From Paenibacillus terrae (GTDB taxonomy: Bacteria > Bacillota > Bacilli > Paenibacillales > Paenibacillaceae): DNA of 64,000 bases. This document shows, piece after piece, positions 43,713 to 52,395 of this stretch. Both the position numbers and the translations under genes were made by a program. Within the stretch, counting starts at the first letter, position 1, and each line of letters starts with the position of its first letter. Location: NCBI RefSeq assembly GCF_000943545.1, contig NZ_JTHP01000002.1, forward strand, positions 124,001 to 188,000, in the 5' to 3' direction. The notes below the pieces were generated by a model. That model saw nothing but the letters and a program-made list of their open reading frames with translations. It did not search any database and was not told the origin of the DNA.

Positions 43713-44816
43713 CTATATAATTTGATTTTCCGCTTGTAAAAAATGTTCATGAAACGTGGATTCCATCGTAAGCTGTCGTTCCTGAAGCTCTGTGACAGTC
43801 TGCCGCCGCCCGTCTTCGAACGCCTTTAGGCCCGCTGCAGTATATCCACCCTCCTGACGCAAACGAAGAAGCTCACTCGCCAGTACATCGGCATCCTTCA
43901 AGGCTGCGTTCAAGCCAAAAGCTCCGGTAGGTGTCATGGTATGCGCCGCATCTCCAATGAGGACCAGTCCGTTCCGCGACCACGTATCACTGCGGCTGCT
44001 GAAAATATCCAACGGTACGAAGTCCTTCCACGAACGAATGTGATCATGCACGTTATGCTCCAGATCGGGAAATGCATCTGCCAACAGCTGTATGAACGGT
44101 TCAAACGACTGCTTAAACAAGGCAGGAAAGCTGCCTTCATCTACGTTCCAGCCAATTTGAATATAGCCCTCAGCCTGCGAAAATAAAGACAACTGCCGCC
44201 CGTTGACCAATGCCAGACGTGTGACAGGCTCCCATCCGGCAGGTGCCATAATTTTGGCCCACAGCAGATCATAGCCGTGTCTGATATTCGTCACTGGCAT
44301 CTGCGCCAGCTTGCACACGGTCGAATAGCGACCATCTGCCCCGACAATAACAGAGCTGCGAATCGTAACCTCATCGCCGTTCTTATCGCAAGCGATCAAG
44401 CCTGTGTAGCCCTGCTCGCTATCGCCTTCCAGCGCAGTCACTGTCGTGCCCGCCAAATAACGAAAGGACTCATACGTAGCCGCCTGCTTGAGCAAAGCGT
44501 CCAAAAAATGAGGCTGTGGAATATGGACCCCTACATTACCGACCGCTGGCTCAATCGTCTTCACCTGCTGCTGATGCTCCCAATATTCGATTCTCGTCGA
44601 AGCGAGGATGTAGTCCTCATGAATTTGTTCGAGCAGCTTATGCTTTTGGATCACTTGCTGACCCTCATCATTTAAAATTTCGCCGCGAAAAGCCTTTCCC
44701 GCCACGCTCTGCCGCTCAACCAATATCGTCGAAACACCTTGCTCCGCCAACAAACAGGATAACAAGGCCCCGGCTGGTCCCCCTCCAACTACGCACACTT
44801 CACATTCCAGCTTCAT
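43713..44816 (-). CDS. FAD-dependent aromatic monooxygenase (PHBH/UbiH-like)
   Basis: A 367-residue flavoprotein monooxygenase. The Rossmann FAD motif VVGGGPAGALLSCLLAEQG is at residues 8-26, the NAD(P)H/FAD DG motif is VIVGADGRYSTV, and the second FAD motif LVLIGDAAHTMTPTGAFGLNAAL is near residue 285. It probably hydroxylates an aromatic or heteroaromatic compound. It is the first gene of the operon with ribA-like and ribD genes and is divergent from an HxlR regulator. A repeat element lies in the intergenic region. Substrate unknown; a ring made by the other two enzymes is a reasonable guess. Confidence 0.8.
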   Translation of the reverse strand: MKLECEVCVVGGGPAGALLSCLLAEQGVSTILVERQSVAGKAFRGEILNDEGQQVIQKHKLLEQIHEDYILASTRIEYWEHQQQVKTIEPAVGNVGVHIPQPHFLDALLKQAATYESFRYLAGTTVTALEGDSEQGYTGLIACDKNGDEVTIRSSVIVGADGRYSTVCKLAQMPVTNIRHGYDLLWAKIMAPAGWEPVTRLALVNGRQLSLFSQAEGYIQIGWNVDEGSFPALFKQSFEPFIQLLADAFPDLEHNVHDHIRSWKDFVPLDIFSSRSDTWSRNGLVLIGDAAHTMTPTGAFGLNAALKDADVLASELLRLRQEGGYTAAGLKAFEDGRRQTVTELQERQLTMESTFHEHFLQAENQII

Positions 44817-44903
44817 CTGACTTCCCCCTGCACCTAAACCATGACCTCAACAATTAGTCCGTTCCTGTCAATTTAATTGCATCGTTATAATATCAAATTT
44901 TAA

Positions 44904-45013
44904 GCATTTTGCAACAGTCCCAAGAGCGATTTCAAATCAGCAATATATAGATCGAAGCGGTTTAGTTCGTCTATCTATTGTACTTTCGAGCGTTGGGAAT
45001 CGAATGATGCAAA
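44904..45013 (-). repeat. 110-bp dispersed repeat, copy A
   Basis: Nearly identical (about four differences in 110 positions) to the reverse complement of 52396-52504. The element is itself an imperfect palindrome with TTTTGCA/TGCAAAA ends and a core AATATATAGA...TCTATCTATT (44942-44979) around GAAGCGGTTTAGTTC. It lies between the divergent FAD monooxygenase and HxlR genes, in the 350-base gap that otherwise holds only the HxlR promoter and operator. Confidence 0.85.
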
Positions 45014-45107
45014 ATACTATATATACGTCCGTATCGAATCCAGCAAGTTACTTTATGTAACAAAGTATATTTATATCATTCGATTTCGTCAAGTAATAAA
45101 TTTATGT

Positions 45108-45127
45108 AAAGTAAAATCATTTACTTT
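45108..45127 (+). promoter_or_regulatory. inverted repeat, probable HxlR-type operator
   Basis: AAAGTAAA and TTTACTTT form a perfect 8-bp inverted repeat with a 4-base spacer, 40 bases upstream of the HxlR gene. Autoregulation, and possibly control of the divergent monooxygenase operon, is likely. Confidence 0.6.
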
Positions 45128-45167
45128 TAACAGTAGATCGTTAATAATAGGAGCATGAGGTGATCAC

Positions 45168-45500
45168 ATGAACATACCGCAAATGTGCCCACGGTTTGAA
45201 AAAGCTATGGAGTTACTGAGCAAGCGTTGGACGGTGTTAATTGTATTTCAGCTAACTAACGGTCCGCAACGTTTCGTCGCTATTGAGAATTCAATTCCCA
45301 ATTTAAGCGGGAAGGTCCTTTCCGATCGCTTGAAAGAGCTTGAGGAAGAAGGCATTATACTACGTATGGTCTATCCCGAAAAGCCTGTTCGGATCGAATA
45401 CTCCCTTACGGATAAGGGACGCGATCTAGCTCCATTGTTTGATCATATCGGCACTTGGGCTACCCGCTGGGTTGAAGTTTTGCCAGCAATTGAGCAGTAA
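45168..45500 (+). CDS. HxlR-family transcriptional regulator
   Basis: A 110-residue winged-helix protein of the HxlR type (MCPRFEKAMELLSKRWTVLIVFQL, NLSGKVLSDRLKELEEEGII, VRIEYSLTDKGRDLAP). The Cys at residue 6 is conserved in many redox-sensing members such as YodB and HypR. It is divergently transcribed from the FAD monooxygenase-ribA-ribD operon, its likely target. The ATG follows AGCATGAGGTGATCAC. A clear terminator follows at 45546-45602. Confidence 0.9.
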   Translation: MNIPQMCPRFEKAMELLSKRWTVLIVFQLTNGPQRFVAIENSIPNLSGKVLSDRLKELEEEGIILRMVYPEKPVRIEYSLTDKGRDLAPLFDHIGTWATRWVEVLPAIEQ

Positions 45501-45545
45501 TAACCTGAGTTAAACCGACACGGACTCAGACTGCTAACATGCCAA

Positions 45546-45602
45546 AGAACGCCTTTGCTCCAAGTACAATTCGTACTCATGACGCAAGGCGTTCTATTTT
45601 TC
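45546..45602 (+). terminator. intrinsic terminator of the HxlR gene
   Basis: AGAACGCCTT...AAGGCGTTCT forms a perfect 10-bp stem with an inner AGTAC/GTACT hairpin, followed by ATTTTT. Confidence 0.88.
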
Positions 45603-45628
45603 ATATGACGGATTGCCCTATGATTTAC

Positions 45629-45745
45629 TTATATATCGCCGCGTTGCATTTCCCCGCGAATGGACTGAACCCGCTTTTTTCCCCAATCATACATCATCTC
45701 GACAATCGGTAAAATCGTCATCCCCAGCTCGGTCATAAAGGCTCT
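45629..45745 (-). pseudogene. C-terminal fragment of an HxlR-family regulator
   Basis: On the minus strand, about 39 codons ending at a TAA read RAFMTELGMTILPIVEMMYDWG and a basic tail. The TELG...LPI...M-DWG pattern is the last wing and dimerisation helix of HxlR proteins. The DNA-binding part is gone. It abuts, head to head, the truncated DJ-1/PfpI gene. Confidence 0.75.
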
Positions 45746-46247
45746 TTTTATTATACCCCCGGAACGCTTTAATGAAGATGAATTGTTTAAACCGAAGGAA
45801 GCGCTGGAGCAAGCAGGCGTTACCGTTACGCTGGCTAGTACCAAAACAGGTGAAATTATCGGTGACTACAACGGTAAAGCGACCGCGAATCTGGTTTTCA
45901 CAGACGCTGTCCCTACTGATTATGACGTGGTCGCTGTAATCGGCGGATCGGGCACGAATGATCATCTGTGGAACAACGCGGATCTCCAATCCCTGCTAAA
46001 ACAAACGCATGAGCAAAAGATTCTGTTGTCCGGCATCTGTGCTGGCTCTGTAGCCGTGGCCCAAACCGGGCTGCTCTCCGGCAGAGCGGCTGCATGCTAT
46101 CCGGTGGATGTGCAAAAGGATCAGCTCCAGACGTATCAAGTCGAATATGTGACTCAGCATGTGGTTGCCCATAGCGACATCATCACTGCTGATGGTCCAG
46201 ACGGCGCACAGAAATTTGGCGAAGCCCTCGTTCAAGCCTTGCAATAG
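45735..46247 (+). pseudogene. DJ-1/PfpI-family protein lacking its start codon
   Basis: The plus frame reads KALFIIPPERFNEDELFKPK, then the nucleophile elbow GICAGSVAVAQTGLLSG, and ends with EALVQALQ. It covers nearly all of a DJ-1/PfpI protein (catalytic Cys in GICAG and Glu in PPERF are kept). There is no ATG, GTG or TTG with a ribosome site before the first strand, because upstream DNA is replaced by the HxlR fragment. The first usable codon is TTG at 45783, which would delete the essential N-terminal strand and Glu. It is probably inactive unless a non-standard start is used. Confidence 0.7.
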
Positions 46248-46282
46248 GTTTGAGCCGAGCCCCCACAGAACAGGTAATACGA

Positions 46283-47347
46283 TCAAGCATTTTCAGGCCC
46301 TTTTTTTATTGGACTTGGAGATGCTTTCTTTCTAATACTATAACGTCTCATAGCTCCTGGAACGCCTTTGATTTCCAGCATTCCCTCATAAATCAGGGCT
46401 CGAAGCCGATATTCGAAAAATTCATCTCCCATCTGCTGATCCAGGTGTCCCATAGCTTCTCCGATCACTCTTGCCGATTTGATAAAATCAGGCTGTGCTT
46501 GCTGCTTGTGCAGCTTATCCACCTTACTCAAAATATAGGCATCATAATAGTTTTCTTCTACATTAACGATGCTTCCATCTTTCCATATACGTAGCACCTC
46601 AGGCTTCATCGCCAGCTCACACCATTCTTCCGCCATTCGTTCTCTTTCTCCTGGTGTTAAAGAAATACCCTTGTCCTCTCGACTTAGAATAGCTTGTAGT
46701 TTGTCGGCAGGTATCTCGCCTGATCTTAAGCCTGTAGCATCCGGACGTTTAAATACGCGGCTGCAAGCATCTGCCGCATTTTTAATCCGAATATCGTTAG
46801 ACATATTCCTCAGCAGGTACATGCTCAAACGAAGCCCCACCTGCTCAGGGGCATTGCTCCCCGTCCAGATCGTAATGTCCGCCTGTGCTGGAATAGCAGC
46901 AAACTGCTCCAGCAACAGAAAATCATCCCTTTCAGCATCCTCATCATGCTCATCATAAATATGATCTCTAAACCATTCCCGCCGTTGCCTACGCCCCATT
47001 TCCTGCTGAAGCTGCCACAATGGGCCGATGGCATAGTTATCCCGAAAAGAAATAACCCGATGCGTATCTTCCCATCCCAGTTGTTTGAGTGCTATTTTCA
47101 TACTCCCTGCAAAAGAATCGCCAATCACGATATGCACCTGCGTGCCACCCTCGTCAGGCTCCCACCATGAGCGTCTGTTTTGAGTCTCAAGCAAGTAATC
47201 ATATAACTCTGACACTTGCTCATACAAATCATCTTTAGAAGCTTCGTTCCGTTTCACAGCTTCTGTCACTTGTATGATGTCTATCAGCCATAATCTTTGT
47301 TCGCCCGCAGTCATGCTGCGAATTGCCTCCACAAATCCTTTATTCTC
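46283..47347 (-). CDS. DUF1835/DUF3658 domain protein
   Basis: A 354-residue cytoplasmic protein. A helical N-terminal region of about 60 residues precedes the DUF1835 domain (VHIVIGDSFAGSMKIALKQLGWED, VISFRDNYAIGPL). A DUF3658 domain follows (RMAEEWCELAMKPEVLRIWKDG). ATG 47347 is preceded by AAAGGAGAAAAAGTC; the longer frame from 47395 lacks a site. Proteins of this type are frequent in Bacillales but their function is not established. No operon partner. Confidence 0.82.
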   Translation of the reverse strand, partial: ENKGFVEAIRSMTAGEQRLWLIDIIQVTEAVKRNEASKDDLYEQVSELYDYLLETQNRRSWWEPDEGGTQVHIVIGDSFAGSMKIALKQLGWEDTHRVISFRDNYAIGPLWQLQQEMGRRQRREWFRDHIYDEHDEDAERDDFLLLEQFAAIPAQADITIWTGSNAPEQVGLRLSMYLLRNMSNDIRIKNAADACSRVFKRPDATGLRSGEIPADKLQAILSREDKGISLTPGERERMAEEWCELAMKPEVLRIWKDGSIVNVEENYYDAYILSKVDKLHKQQAQPDFIKSARVIGEAMGHLDQQMGDEFFEYRLRALIYEGMLEIKGVPGAMRRYSIRKKASPSPIKKGPENA

Positions 47348-47465
47348 CATGACTTTTTCTCCTTTTACACCTGTTTTTCGTGCCGCAGTGTCCAATGGAA
47401 TTGTCGAATCGGAATAGTCGTGCTATGTTAGAGGAATCGACGTTGTAGCATAGGAGGCTTCTGCC

Positions 47466-48170
47466 GTGAATATGAAAGGCAAAATCCATTTACATCAAGT
47501 AACGTCCGAATCGTTACGACTGGGCGCCTTACTTTCTTTAGTAGGGGGGTTTCTGGACACATACACGTTTGTCGGAAGAGATGGCGTGTTCGCCAATGCA
47601 CAGACAGGCAATATCGTACTGCTGGCTGTCAAAGCCATTCAGGGAAACTGGGGTCAGGCGTTAGCCCATATCCCGCCCCTGATCGCCTTTTCACTGGGTG
47701 TTTTTGTAGCCGAGGGGATTAAGAGAAAATCCATCCACCGCCTGACACCCGACTGGGCCCGTGCCATTCTACTGCTGGAAATTTTCATTTTTTTCATCGT
47801 GGGTCTGATTCCGCAGGGGGTTCCCAATACGGTGGTGACGGTGATCGTCTCGTTCGTCGCTTCTGTACAAATGACTTCCTTCCGCAAGCTCATTGATGCG
47901 CCGTACACCTCCACCGTCAGCACGGGGAACCTCAGATCTGCCACAGAGGCGGTGTATATCGCCATTACGACCAAGGACACGAATGCTGCCATTCGTGCCA
48001 TGCGTTACGGTGTCATCCTGATCACCTTTCTGGTCGGGGCTTTTCTGGGAGGATTTTTGACGTTGGCTATTGGGGATAAAGCCATCTGGGGCGCTGTCGT
48101 GGCACTCATTTTTTCTTTTATTTTATTTACGGAAAAAGAACATAAGTGGAAGCTACCCCTGAGCCACTAA
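47466..48170 (+). CDS. YoaK/DUF1275 family membrane protein
   Basis: A 234-residue polytopic membrane protein of the DUF1275 (YoaK) family. It shows GALLSLVGGFLDTYTFVGRDGVFANAQTGN near the N-terminus, typical for the family, and TVSTGNLRSATEA in the centre. About six hydrophobic segments. GTG 47466 is preceded by AGGAGGCTTCTGCC. Function not established; possibly transport. Confidence 0.88.
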   Translation: MNMKGKIHLHQVTSESLRLGALLSLVGGFLDTYTFVGRDGVFANAQTGNIVLLAVKAIQGNWGQALAHIPPLIAFSLGVFVAEGIKRKSIHRLTPDWARAILLLEIFIFFIVGLIPQGVPNTVVTVIVSFVASVQMTSFRKLIDAPYTSTVSTGNLRSATEAVYIAITTKDTNAAIRAMRYGVILITFLVGAFLGGFLTLAIGDKAIWGAVVALIFSFILFTEKEHKWKLPLSH

Positions 48171-48177
48171 TCCTGCA

Positions 48178-49353
48178 TTAGCCCTGAATAAACTGCCGCT
48201 GGGCGGTTTCAAAAAAGTTCAAAAGGTCTTCACGGGACGAGAATGCTGCCTGAGCCGATTGGTTGCTGCCGCCACCCTTACCCTGAAACGCGCCCAGATG
48301 CTCTTTAAAGTATGCTCCGCAGGCAACATGCTGTGTGCCGTTATGCGTCAGAATGATTTTGTTTTCTGCTGTTGTGGCTAATAATACAAGTAAATCATGT
48401 TCAGATGTCAGCTTGGCAGCCATTTGCTGTACTTCCTGAAAGGTTTTTTGTTCAAAAATATGAGCCAGAACCTGCCCCTGAACAGCAGAAAGCAGCTCTG
48501 CTGCCTGATACGAGGTATTTTCTTCTTGCAGGATGTCCACTTGCGCCTTGAGCTGCTTGTGCTCCTGCTCCCACTTTTCAAAGCGGGTCAAAATATCCTT
48601 GCGCCCGGTATTAAACCTCGCAGACAGCACGTCCAGAATCTGAAGACTTTCGTTAAAATCCTGAAGCGCGCGAACGCCGCATTTAAAATGGATTCTCGCC
48701 AGCCCCTTTTGCTTCTCCCATTTCAGACATTTGATCATTCCAATTTCCCCGGTTCGGCCGACATGTGTACCGCCGCAAGCATTGTATTCAATACCTTCAA
48801 TCTCGACAATGCGGATATTCTCCGTTACTTTTGGCATTTTCACAAGTGGGATGTCCTTCAATTGCTCATTCGTTACAAAATAACTTTGGATGCTGCGGTT
48901 ACTATAGATTTGCCGATTCACTTCCTGCTCGATGGCGGATAACTGCGCAGGTGTCAGTTCAGAACAGTTTACATCAATTGTGGCGTACTCTTGTCCCAGA
49001 TGAAAGCTTTCCGTCCGCGCTCCCAGCAGCTCCCGACAAATCGCCGACAGCAAATGCTGTCCACTATGCTGCTGCATATGATCAAATCTGCGCTCCCAAT
49101 CCAACGTACAAGCTACCTTCTCAGCCTCTGGCAAACGTTCGACCTGATGCCAAATATCGCCCTCTTCCAGAAAAACATCCACCACCGGAACGCCCTGAAT
49201 CGTTCCCGTATCACATGGCTGACCCCCTCCATGCGGATAAAAAGCCGTTTCCTCCAGCATAACAAAATATCCGCCGTCTCTTTCCATGCTGCGTGTAATA
49301 TGAGTCTCCCACTCCGTAAGGGTCGGAGAAGAGTAGTATAGTTTTGTCGTCAT
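48178..49353 (-). CDS. alanyl-tRNA editing protein, AlaX type with DHHA1 domain
   Basis: A 391-residue free-standing AlaX-L protein. It has an N-terminal beta-barrel (FYPHGGGQPCDTG), an editing site with zinc ligands H96 and H100 (HSGQHLL) plus C193 and H197 (CGGTHVGRTGEIG), a coiled coil (EKWEQEHKQLKAQVDILQEE) and a C-terminal DHHA1 domain (GKGGGSNQSAQAAF). It hydrolyses Ser or Gly mischarged on tRNA-Ala. The length is that of the long AlaX class. It converges with the DUF1275 gene, with only 7 bases between the stops. Confidence 0.9.
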   Translation of the reverse strand: MTTKLYYSSPTLTEWETHITRSMERDGGYFVMLEETAFYPHGGGQPCDTGTIQGVPVVDVFLEEGDIWHQVERLPEAEKVACTLDWERRFDHMQQHSGQHLLSAICRELLGARTESFHLGQEYATIDVNCSELTPAQLSAIEQEVNRQIYSNRSIQSYFVTNEQLKDIPLVKMPKVTENIRIVEIEGIEYNACGGTHVGRTGEIGMIKCLKWEKQKGLARIHFKCGVRALQDFNESLQILDVLSARFNTGRKDILTRFEKWEQEHKQLKAQVDILQEENTSYQAAELLSAVQGQVLAHIFEQKTFQEVQQMAAKLTSEHDLLVLLATTAENKIILTHNGTQHVACGAYFKEHLGAFQGKGGGSNQSAQAAFSSREDLLNFFETAQRQFIQG

Positions 49354-49375
49354 TCAAGGTTCCTCACTTTGGATT

Positions 49376-50251
49376 TCAATTTTTAAAAAACGTCTCCATT
49401 TTTTGAATAAAGGCTTTTGCGGCTGGACTTACATATTTATCTACACGATAAAACATTTCCAAATGTCGGGTAGGTGCATGCTTGATCGGAATTGCGCGAA
49501 TCCCCAGTGACCCGAAGCTTTCAATCAGTTGGCTCGGCTGAATCGTAGCTCCTATGCCTTCTTTCACCAGTTGAAACAGGGACGTGGCTGATCCTGTTTC
49601 CATCAAAGGATGGATCAAAATGCCTTGATCTTCACACCAACGATCCACCAGGTCACGCCCGACAAATCCTTTGGGAAACATCACTAAAGGAACTTTTGCC
49701 AAGTCTTCTGATACAATTATATCTTTGTCTGCTAAATCATGTTCTGTATTTACATACAAGCTGTGCGTTTCCGTATAAAAAGGGATGCGGTGCAAACGGT
49801 GATCCGAATGAATCCCCAAGCCTACTCCAATATCCACTTTATTATCGAGCACTTCATTGTAAATATCAATCGAGGGAATGACCTGAACCTTCGTATGAGG
49901 AAACTCCTTGTGAAAGCTGATCAGTATAGGAGTCAGTCGATAATCCAGGTCAGAGGGCAGAACCGCAACACGCAAATGACCGGTATGGAGATGGGTCAGA
50001 TCAGATATGGCGTTTTTTGCATTTTCCAATTGCTGAATGACTTGTGAAGCGTAGTGCTCCAGAAGCTCGCCTGCTTCCGTCTTTACGGTTTTCTTGCCAA
50101 TACGGTCGAACAAAGGGACTCCCACCTCATCCTCTAATACCCGTATTTGCTGACTCAGCGTAGGTTGCGAAATCCCCAGCTTGTAGGCAGCCTCGGAAAA
50201 ATGCAGCTCTTTGCACAATCGGAGAAAATATTGCAATTGCCGAATTTCCAT
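49376..50251 (-). CDS. LysR-family transcriptional regulator
   Basis: A 291-residue LysR protein with an N-terminal HTH (FSEAAYKLGISQPTLSQQIRVLEDEVG) and a periplasmic-binding-fold effector domain (LRVAVLPSDLDYRLTPILISFH). ATG 50251 is chosen for its GGAGGCGAGATTCC site; the frame extending to 50272 has none. It is divergent from a CynX/NimT-type MFS gene, its probable target, with two ATAG...CTAT palindromes between them. Confidence 0.9.
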   Translation of the reverse strand: MEIRQLQYFLRLCKELHFSEAAYKLGISQPTLSQQIRVLEDEVGVPLFDRIGKKTVKTEAGELLEHYASQVIQQLENAKNAISDLTHLHTGHLRVAVLPSDLDYRLTPILISFHKEFPHTKVQVIPSIDIYNEVLDNKVDIGVGLGIHSDHRLHRIPFYTETHSLYVNTEHDLADKDIIVSEDLAKVPLVMFPKGFVGRDLVDRWCEDQGILIHPLMETGSATSLFQLVKEGIGATIQPSQLIESFGSLGIRAIPIKHAPTRHLEMFYRVDKYVSPAAKAFIQKMETFFKN

Positions 50252-50270
50252 GGAATCTCGCCTCCGAATC

Positions 50271-50316
50271 ATAGTATATAACTATTGTTTATATAGAATA
50301 AATAGTATTGATCTAT
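50271..50316. promoter_or_regulatory. two LysR-type palindromes in the divergent promoter region
   Basis: ATAGTATATAACTAT (50271-50285) and ATAGTATTGATCTAT (50302-50316) both fit the T-N11-A dyad pattern of LysR boxes, 31 bases apart. They are likely recognition and activation sites. Confidence 0.55.
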
Positions 50317-50368
50317 TATAGAGCGAAATCTACAATGAGTTCAACGTTAAAGAAAAGAGGTGTTTCGT

Positions 50369-51529
50369 ATGCGTTTGGTTTATCTCATCCTGATTATATT
50401 TTTTATCTCCTTAAATTTAAGACCCTCTATTACTTCCGTCGGGCCTTTACTGGATATCATTCAAGCTCATTTGGGATTAAGCGGGGTGACCGCCAGTTTA
50501 ATCACGGCGCTGCCTATTTTTTGTATGGGCCTCTTCTCTCTGTCATCTATCTGGCTCCAGCATCGCTTAGGCGTTGAAAGATCTTTGCTTGCAGCCATGC
50601 TGTTGATCCTCATAGCCACGTTCCTGCGCATGTTCGTTCATCATACTTCCTTCCTGCTCGCCACCGCTATATTCTCTGGAATAGGTATCGGAATCGCAGG
50701 CCCCTTGGTTGCGGGGTTTATCAAAAAATATTTTCCCGAGAAACCAGGGTTAACCGGGCTTTATTCCGTTTCCATGGTAATCGGAGCAGCCGTTGCATCC
50801 AGCTTTTCTGTCCCACTTTTCCGGCAAATGGACTCTTGGCAGCACGCTCTAAGCTTCTGGAGCATTTTAGCGGTTCCCGCTGTGTTACTCCTTCTCCCCC
50901 TGCTCCAAAAAAGAGAAGCTTCAACAAAAAACCTGCGGTTTTCATCTTTCTCGATCAGGAATAAACGGGTATATTTATTTACTTTATTTTTTGGCTGTAT
51001 GGCGGGTATTTTTTACGCTGTGACTGCTTGGTTGGCCTCCATCGCGCAAGCTGCGGGTGTAGACCATGCTCAAGCCGGTATGGTGCTTACCCTATTTACC
51101 TTGATTCAAATCCCGGTAAGCTTCTTCATCCCTCTTCTTGCCGGTAAATCAGGAAACAGAACAACATGGCTGCTTCTATGTGGCTTATCTGAATTGATCG
51201 GCATTGTCCTGCTGATGATACACTCTTCTCCTTGGGTAGCTGCTATTTTCCTGGGCATTGGAGCTGGTGGACTGTTTCCTTTAGCGCTACTTATTCCAAT
51301 CGAAGAAGCAGCGCATACAGAAGAAGCTACCTCATGGTCTGCCCTGATGCAATTTGGAGGATATTTGCTAGGCTCTCTGGGACCTGCCTTGATCGGACTG
51401 AGCTTCGACCTGTTTCAAACGTTTGTGCCAACCTTGTTCATACTGGCTATGATCATATGTACGATGATTTTGGTAGGCTTAAAAATAGGGGACAAAGATA
51501 AACTTTCGCTTTCCGATAAGAATTTATAA
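50369..51529 (+). CDS. MFS transporter, CynX/NimT type
   Basis: A 386-residue major facilitator with 12 hydrophobic segments. The N-terminal LNLRPSITSVGPLLDIIQAHLGLSG is characteristic of the cyanate/2-nitroimidazole (CynX/NimT) group. ATG 50369 is preceded by AAAGAGGTGTTTCGT; a GTG three codons upstream is within that site. Probably exports or imports a small anion or drug under the adjacent LysR regulator. Substrate unknown. Confidence 0.88.
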   Translation: MRLVYLILIIFFISLNLRPSITSVGPLLDIIQAHLGLSGVTASLITALPIFCMGLFSLSSIWLQHRLGVERSLLAAMLLILIATFLRMFVHHTSFLLATAIFSGIGIGIAGPLVAGFIKKYFPEKPGLTGLYSVSMVIGAAVASSFSVPLFRQMDSWQHALSFWSILAVPAVLLLLPLLQKREASTKNLRFSSFSIRNKRVYLFTLFFGCMAGIFYAVTAWLASIAQAAGVDHAQAGMVLTLFTLIQIPVSFFIPLLAGKSGNRTTWLLLCGLSELIGIVLLMIHSSPWVAAIFLGIGAGGLFPLALLIPIEEAAHTEEATSWSALMQFGGYLLGSLGPALIGLSFDLFQTFVPTLFILAMIICTMILVGLKIGDKDKLSLSDKNL

Positions 51530-51647
51530 ACTCCGTAAACAAAGAACCTCATCAAAATTTAGCTTGTAATTTAAATATTATTATATTATGATTAGCCAGC
51601 TAACAAAATTTCGAATTGTAATAAATTCCAGTCGAAAGGAGAACCCT

Positions 51648-52193
51648 ATGGATTTTGATTTACGGGATTTGCCCACTCGTGAAGCACTTCAAGAATTTTC
51701 TATGCGTATTCCTGAGATTGATATCAGAGCCACAGAAGCCATGCTTTTCTTTATGCGCGTATCCTCCAGTACTTTTAAAGTCAGTTTTGAGGGCTTTGAG
51801 AAATTCGGTATTTCACACGGGAAGTTTTCAGTATTGATTCTCTTGTACCGAAACACAAATACAGGACTGATGGCTACAGAGCTTGCAGAGAAAGTGGGAA
51901 TAAGCAAACCTACCGTTACCGGACTCATTGACCGCCTAGAGCGCGATGGTTTTGTCATTAGACAAAGTCACCCTTCTGACCGCCGTATGAGTATCGTCAA
52001 ACTGACTGACCAAGGGACAGAATTGATGGAGCGGCTACTGCCTGTACATTTTACAAGTACCTCCAGGCTGATGAGCCACCTATCCAACGATGAAAAAGAG
52101 TTATTGCTGACGTTGCTGCAAAAAATAGAACTCGGCATTCCCCAAGCACAAGAAATATATAAAAAAGCGAAACTGAATCCATTTCATAAATGA
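51648..52193 (+). CDS. MarR-family transcriptional regulator
   Basis: A 181-residue winged-helix MarR protein: TELAEKVGISKPTVTGLIDRLERDGFV is the recognition helix region and SDRRMSIVKLTDQGTE the wing. ATG 51648 is preceded by AAAGGAGAACCCT; the frame from 51588 is longer without a site. It has a longer N-terminal part than minimal MarR proteins. It lies directly upstream of the HlyD/ABC-2 exporter genes, and two copies of a core palindrome follow it, so it is the likely repressor of that exporter. The last codons are part of a 16-bp inverted repeat. Confidence 0.88.
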   Translation: MDFDLRDLPTREALQEFSMRIPEIDIRATEAMLFFMRVSSSTFKVSFEGFEKFGISHGKFSVLILLYRNTNTGLMATELAEKVGISKPTVTGLIDRLERDGFVIRQSHPSDRRMSIVKLTDQGTELMERLLPVHFTSTSRLMSHLSNDEKELLLTLLQKIELGIPQAQEIYKKAKLNPFHK

Positions 52194-52293
52194 TTAAGCC
52201 AACGAAATGTATACTACATATAGACAAACTAAACCATTTTGATCTATATGTACTCTTCATTAAAGCTACTGAGGGTATTATGAAATGGATTCA
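52174..52293. repeat. 120-bp palindromic element at the marR 3' end
   Basis: TGAATCCATTTCATAA (52174-52189) and TTATGAAATGGATTCA (52278-52293) are a perfect 16-bp inverted repeat. Centred between them is ACATATAGA...TCTATATGT (52216-52251), around CAAACTAAACCATTTTGA. This core matches the core of the two 110-bp repeats at 44904 and 52396, while the outer arms differ. Confidence 0.75.
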
Positions 52294-52395
52294 ACCATAA
52301 TAACTTTAAAATTTGAATTTTAGTTAGCCGGGTTACTTTTTAATTTTAAAATAAATAATATCTACATACCCTATTATTTATTCTATGTCAGGCAC

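Noticed and set aside
50284-50320. Possible fourth copy of the ATATAGA...GATCTAT core
   Set aside because: TATATAGAATAAATAGTATTGATCTATT shares only the ends, lacks the AACTAAACC centre, and is better explained by LysR-type dyads.
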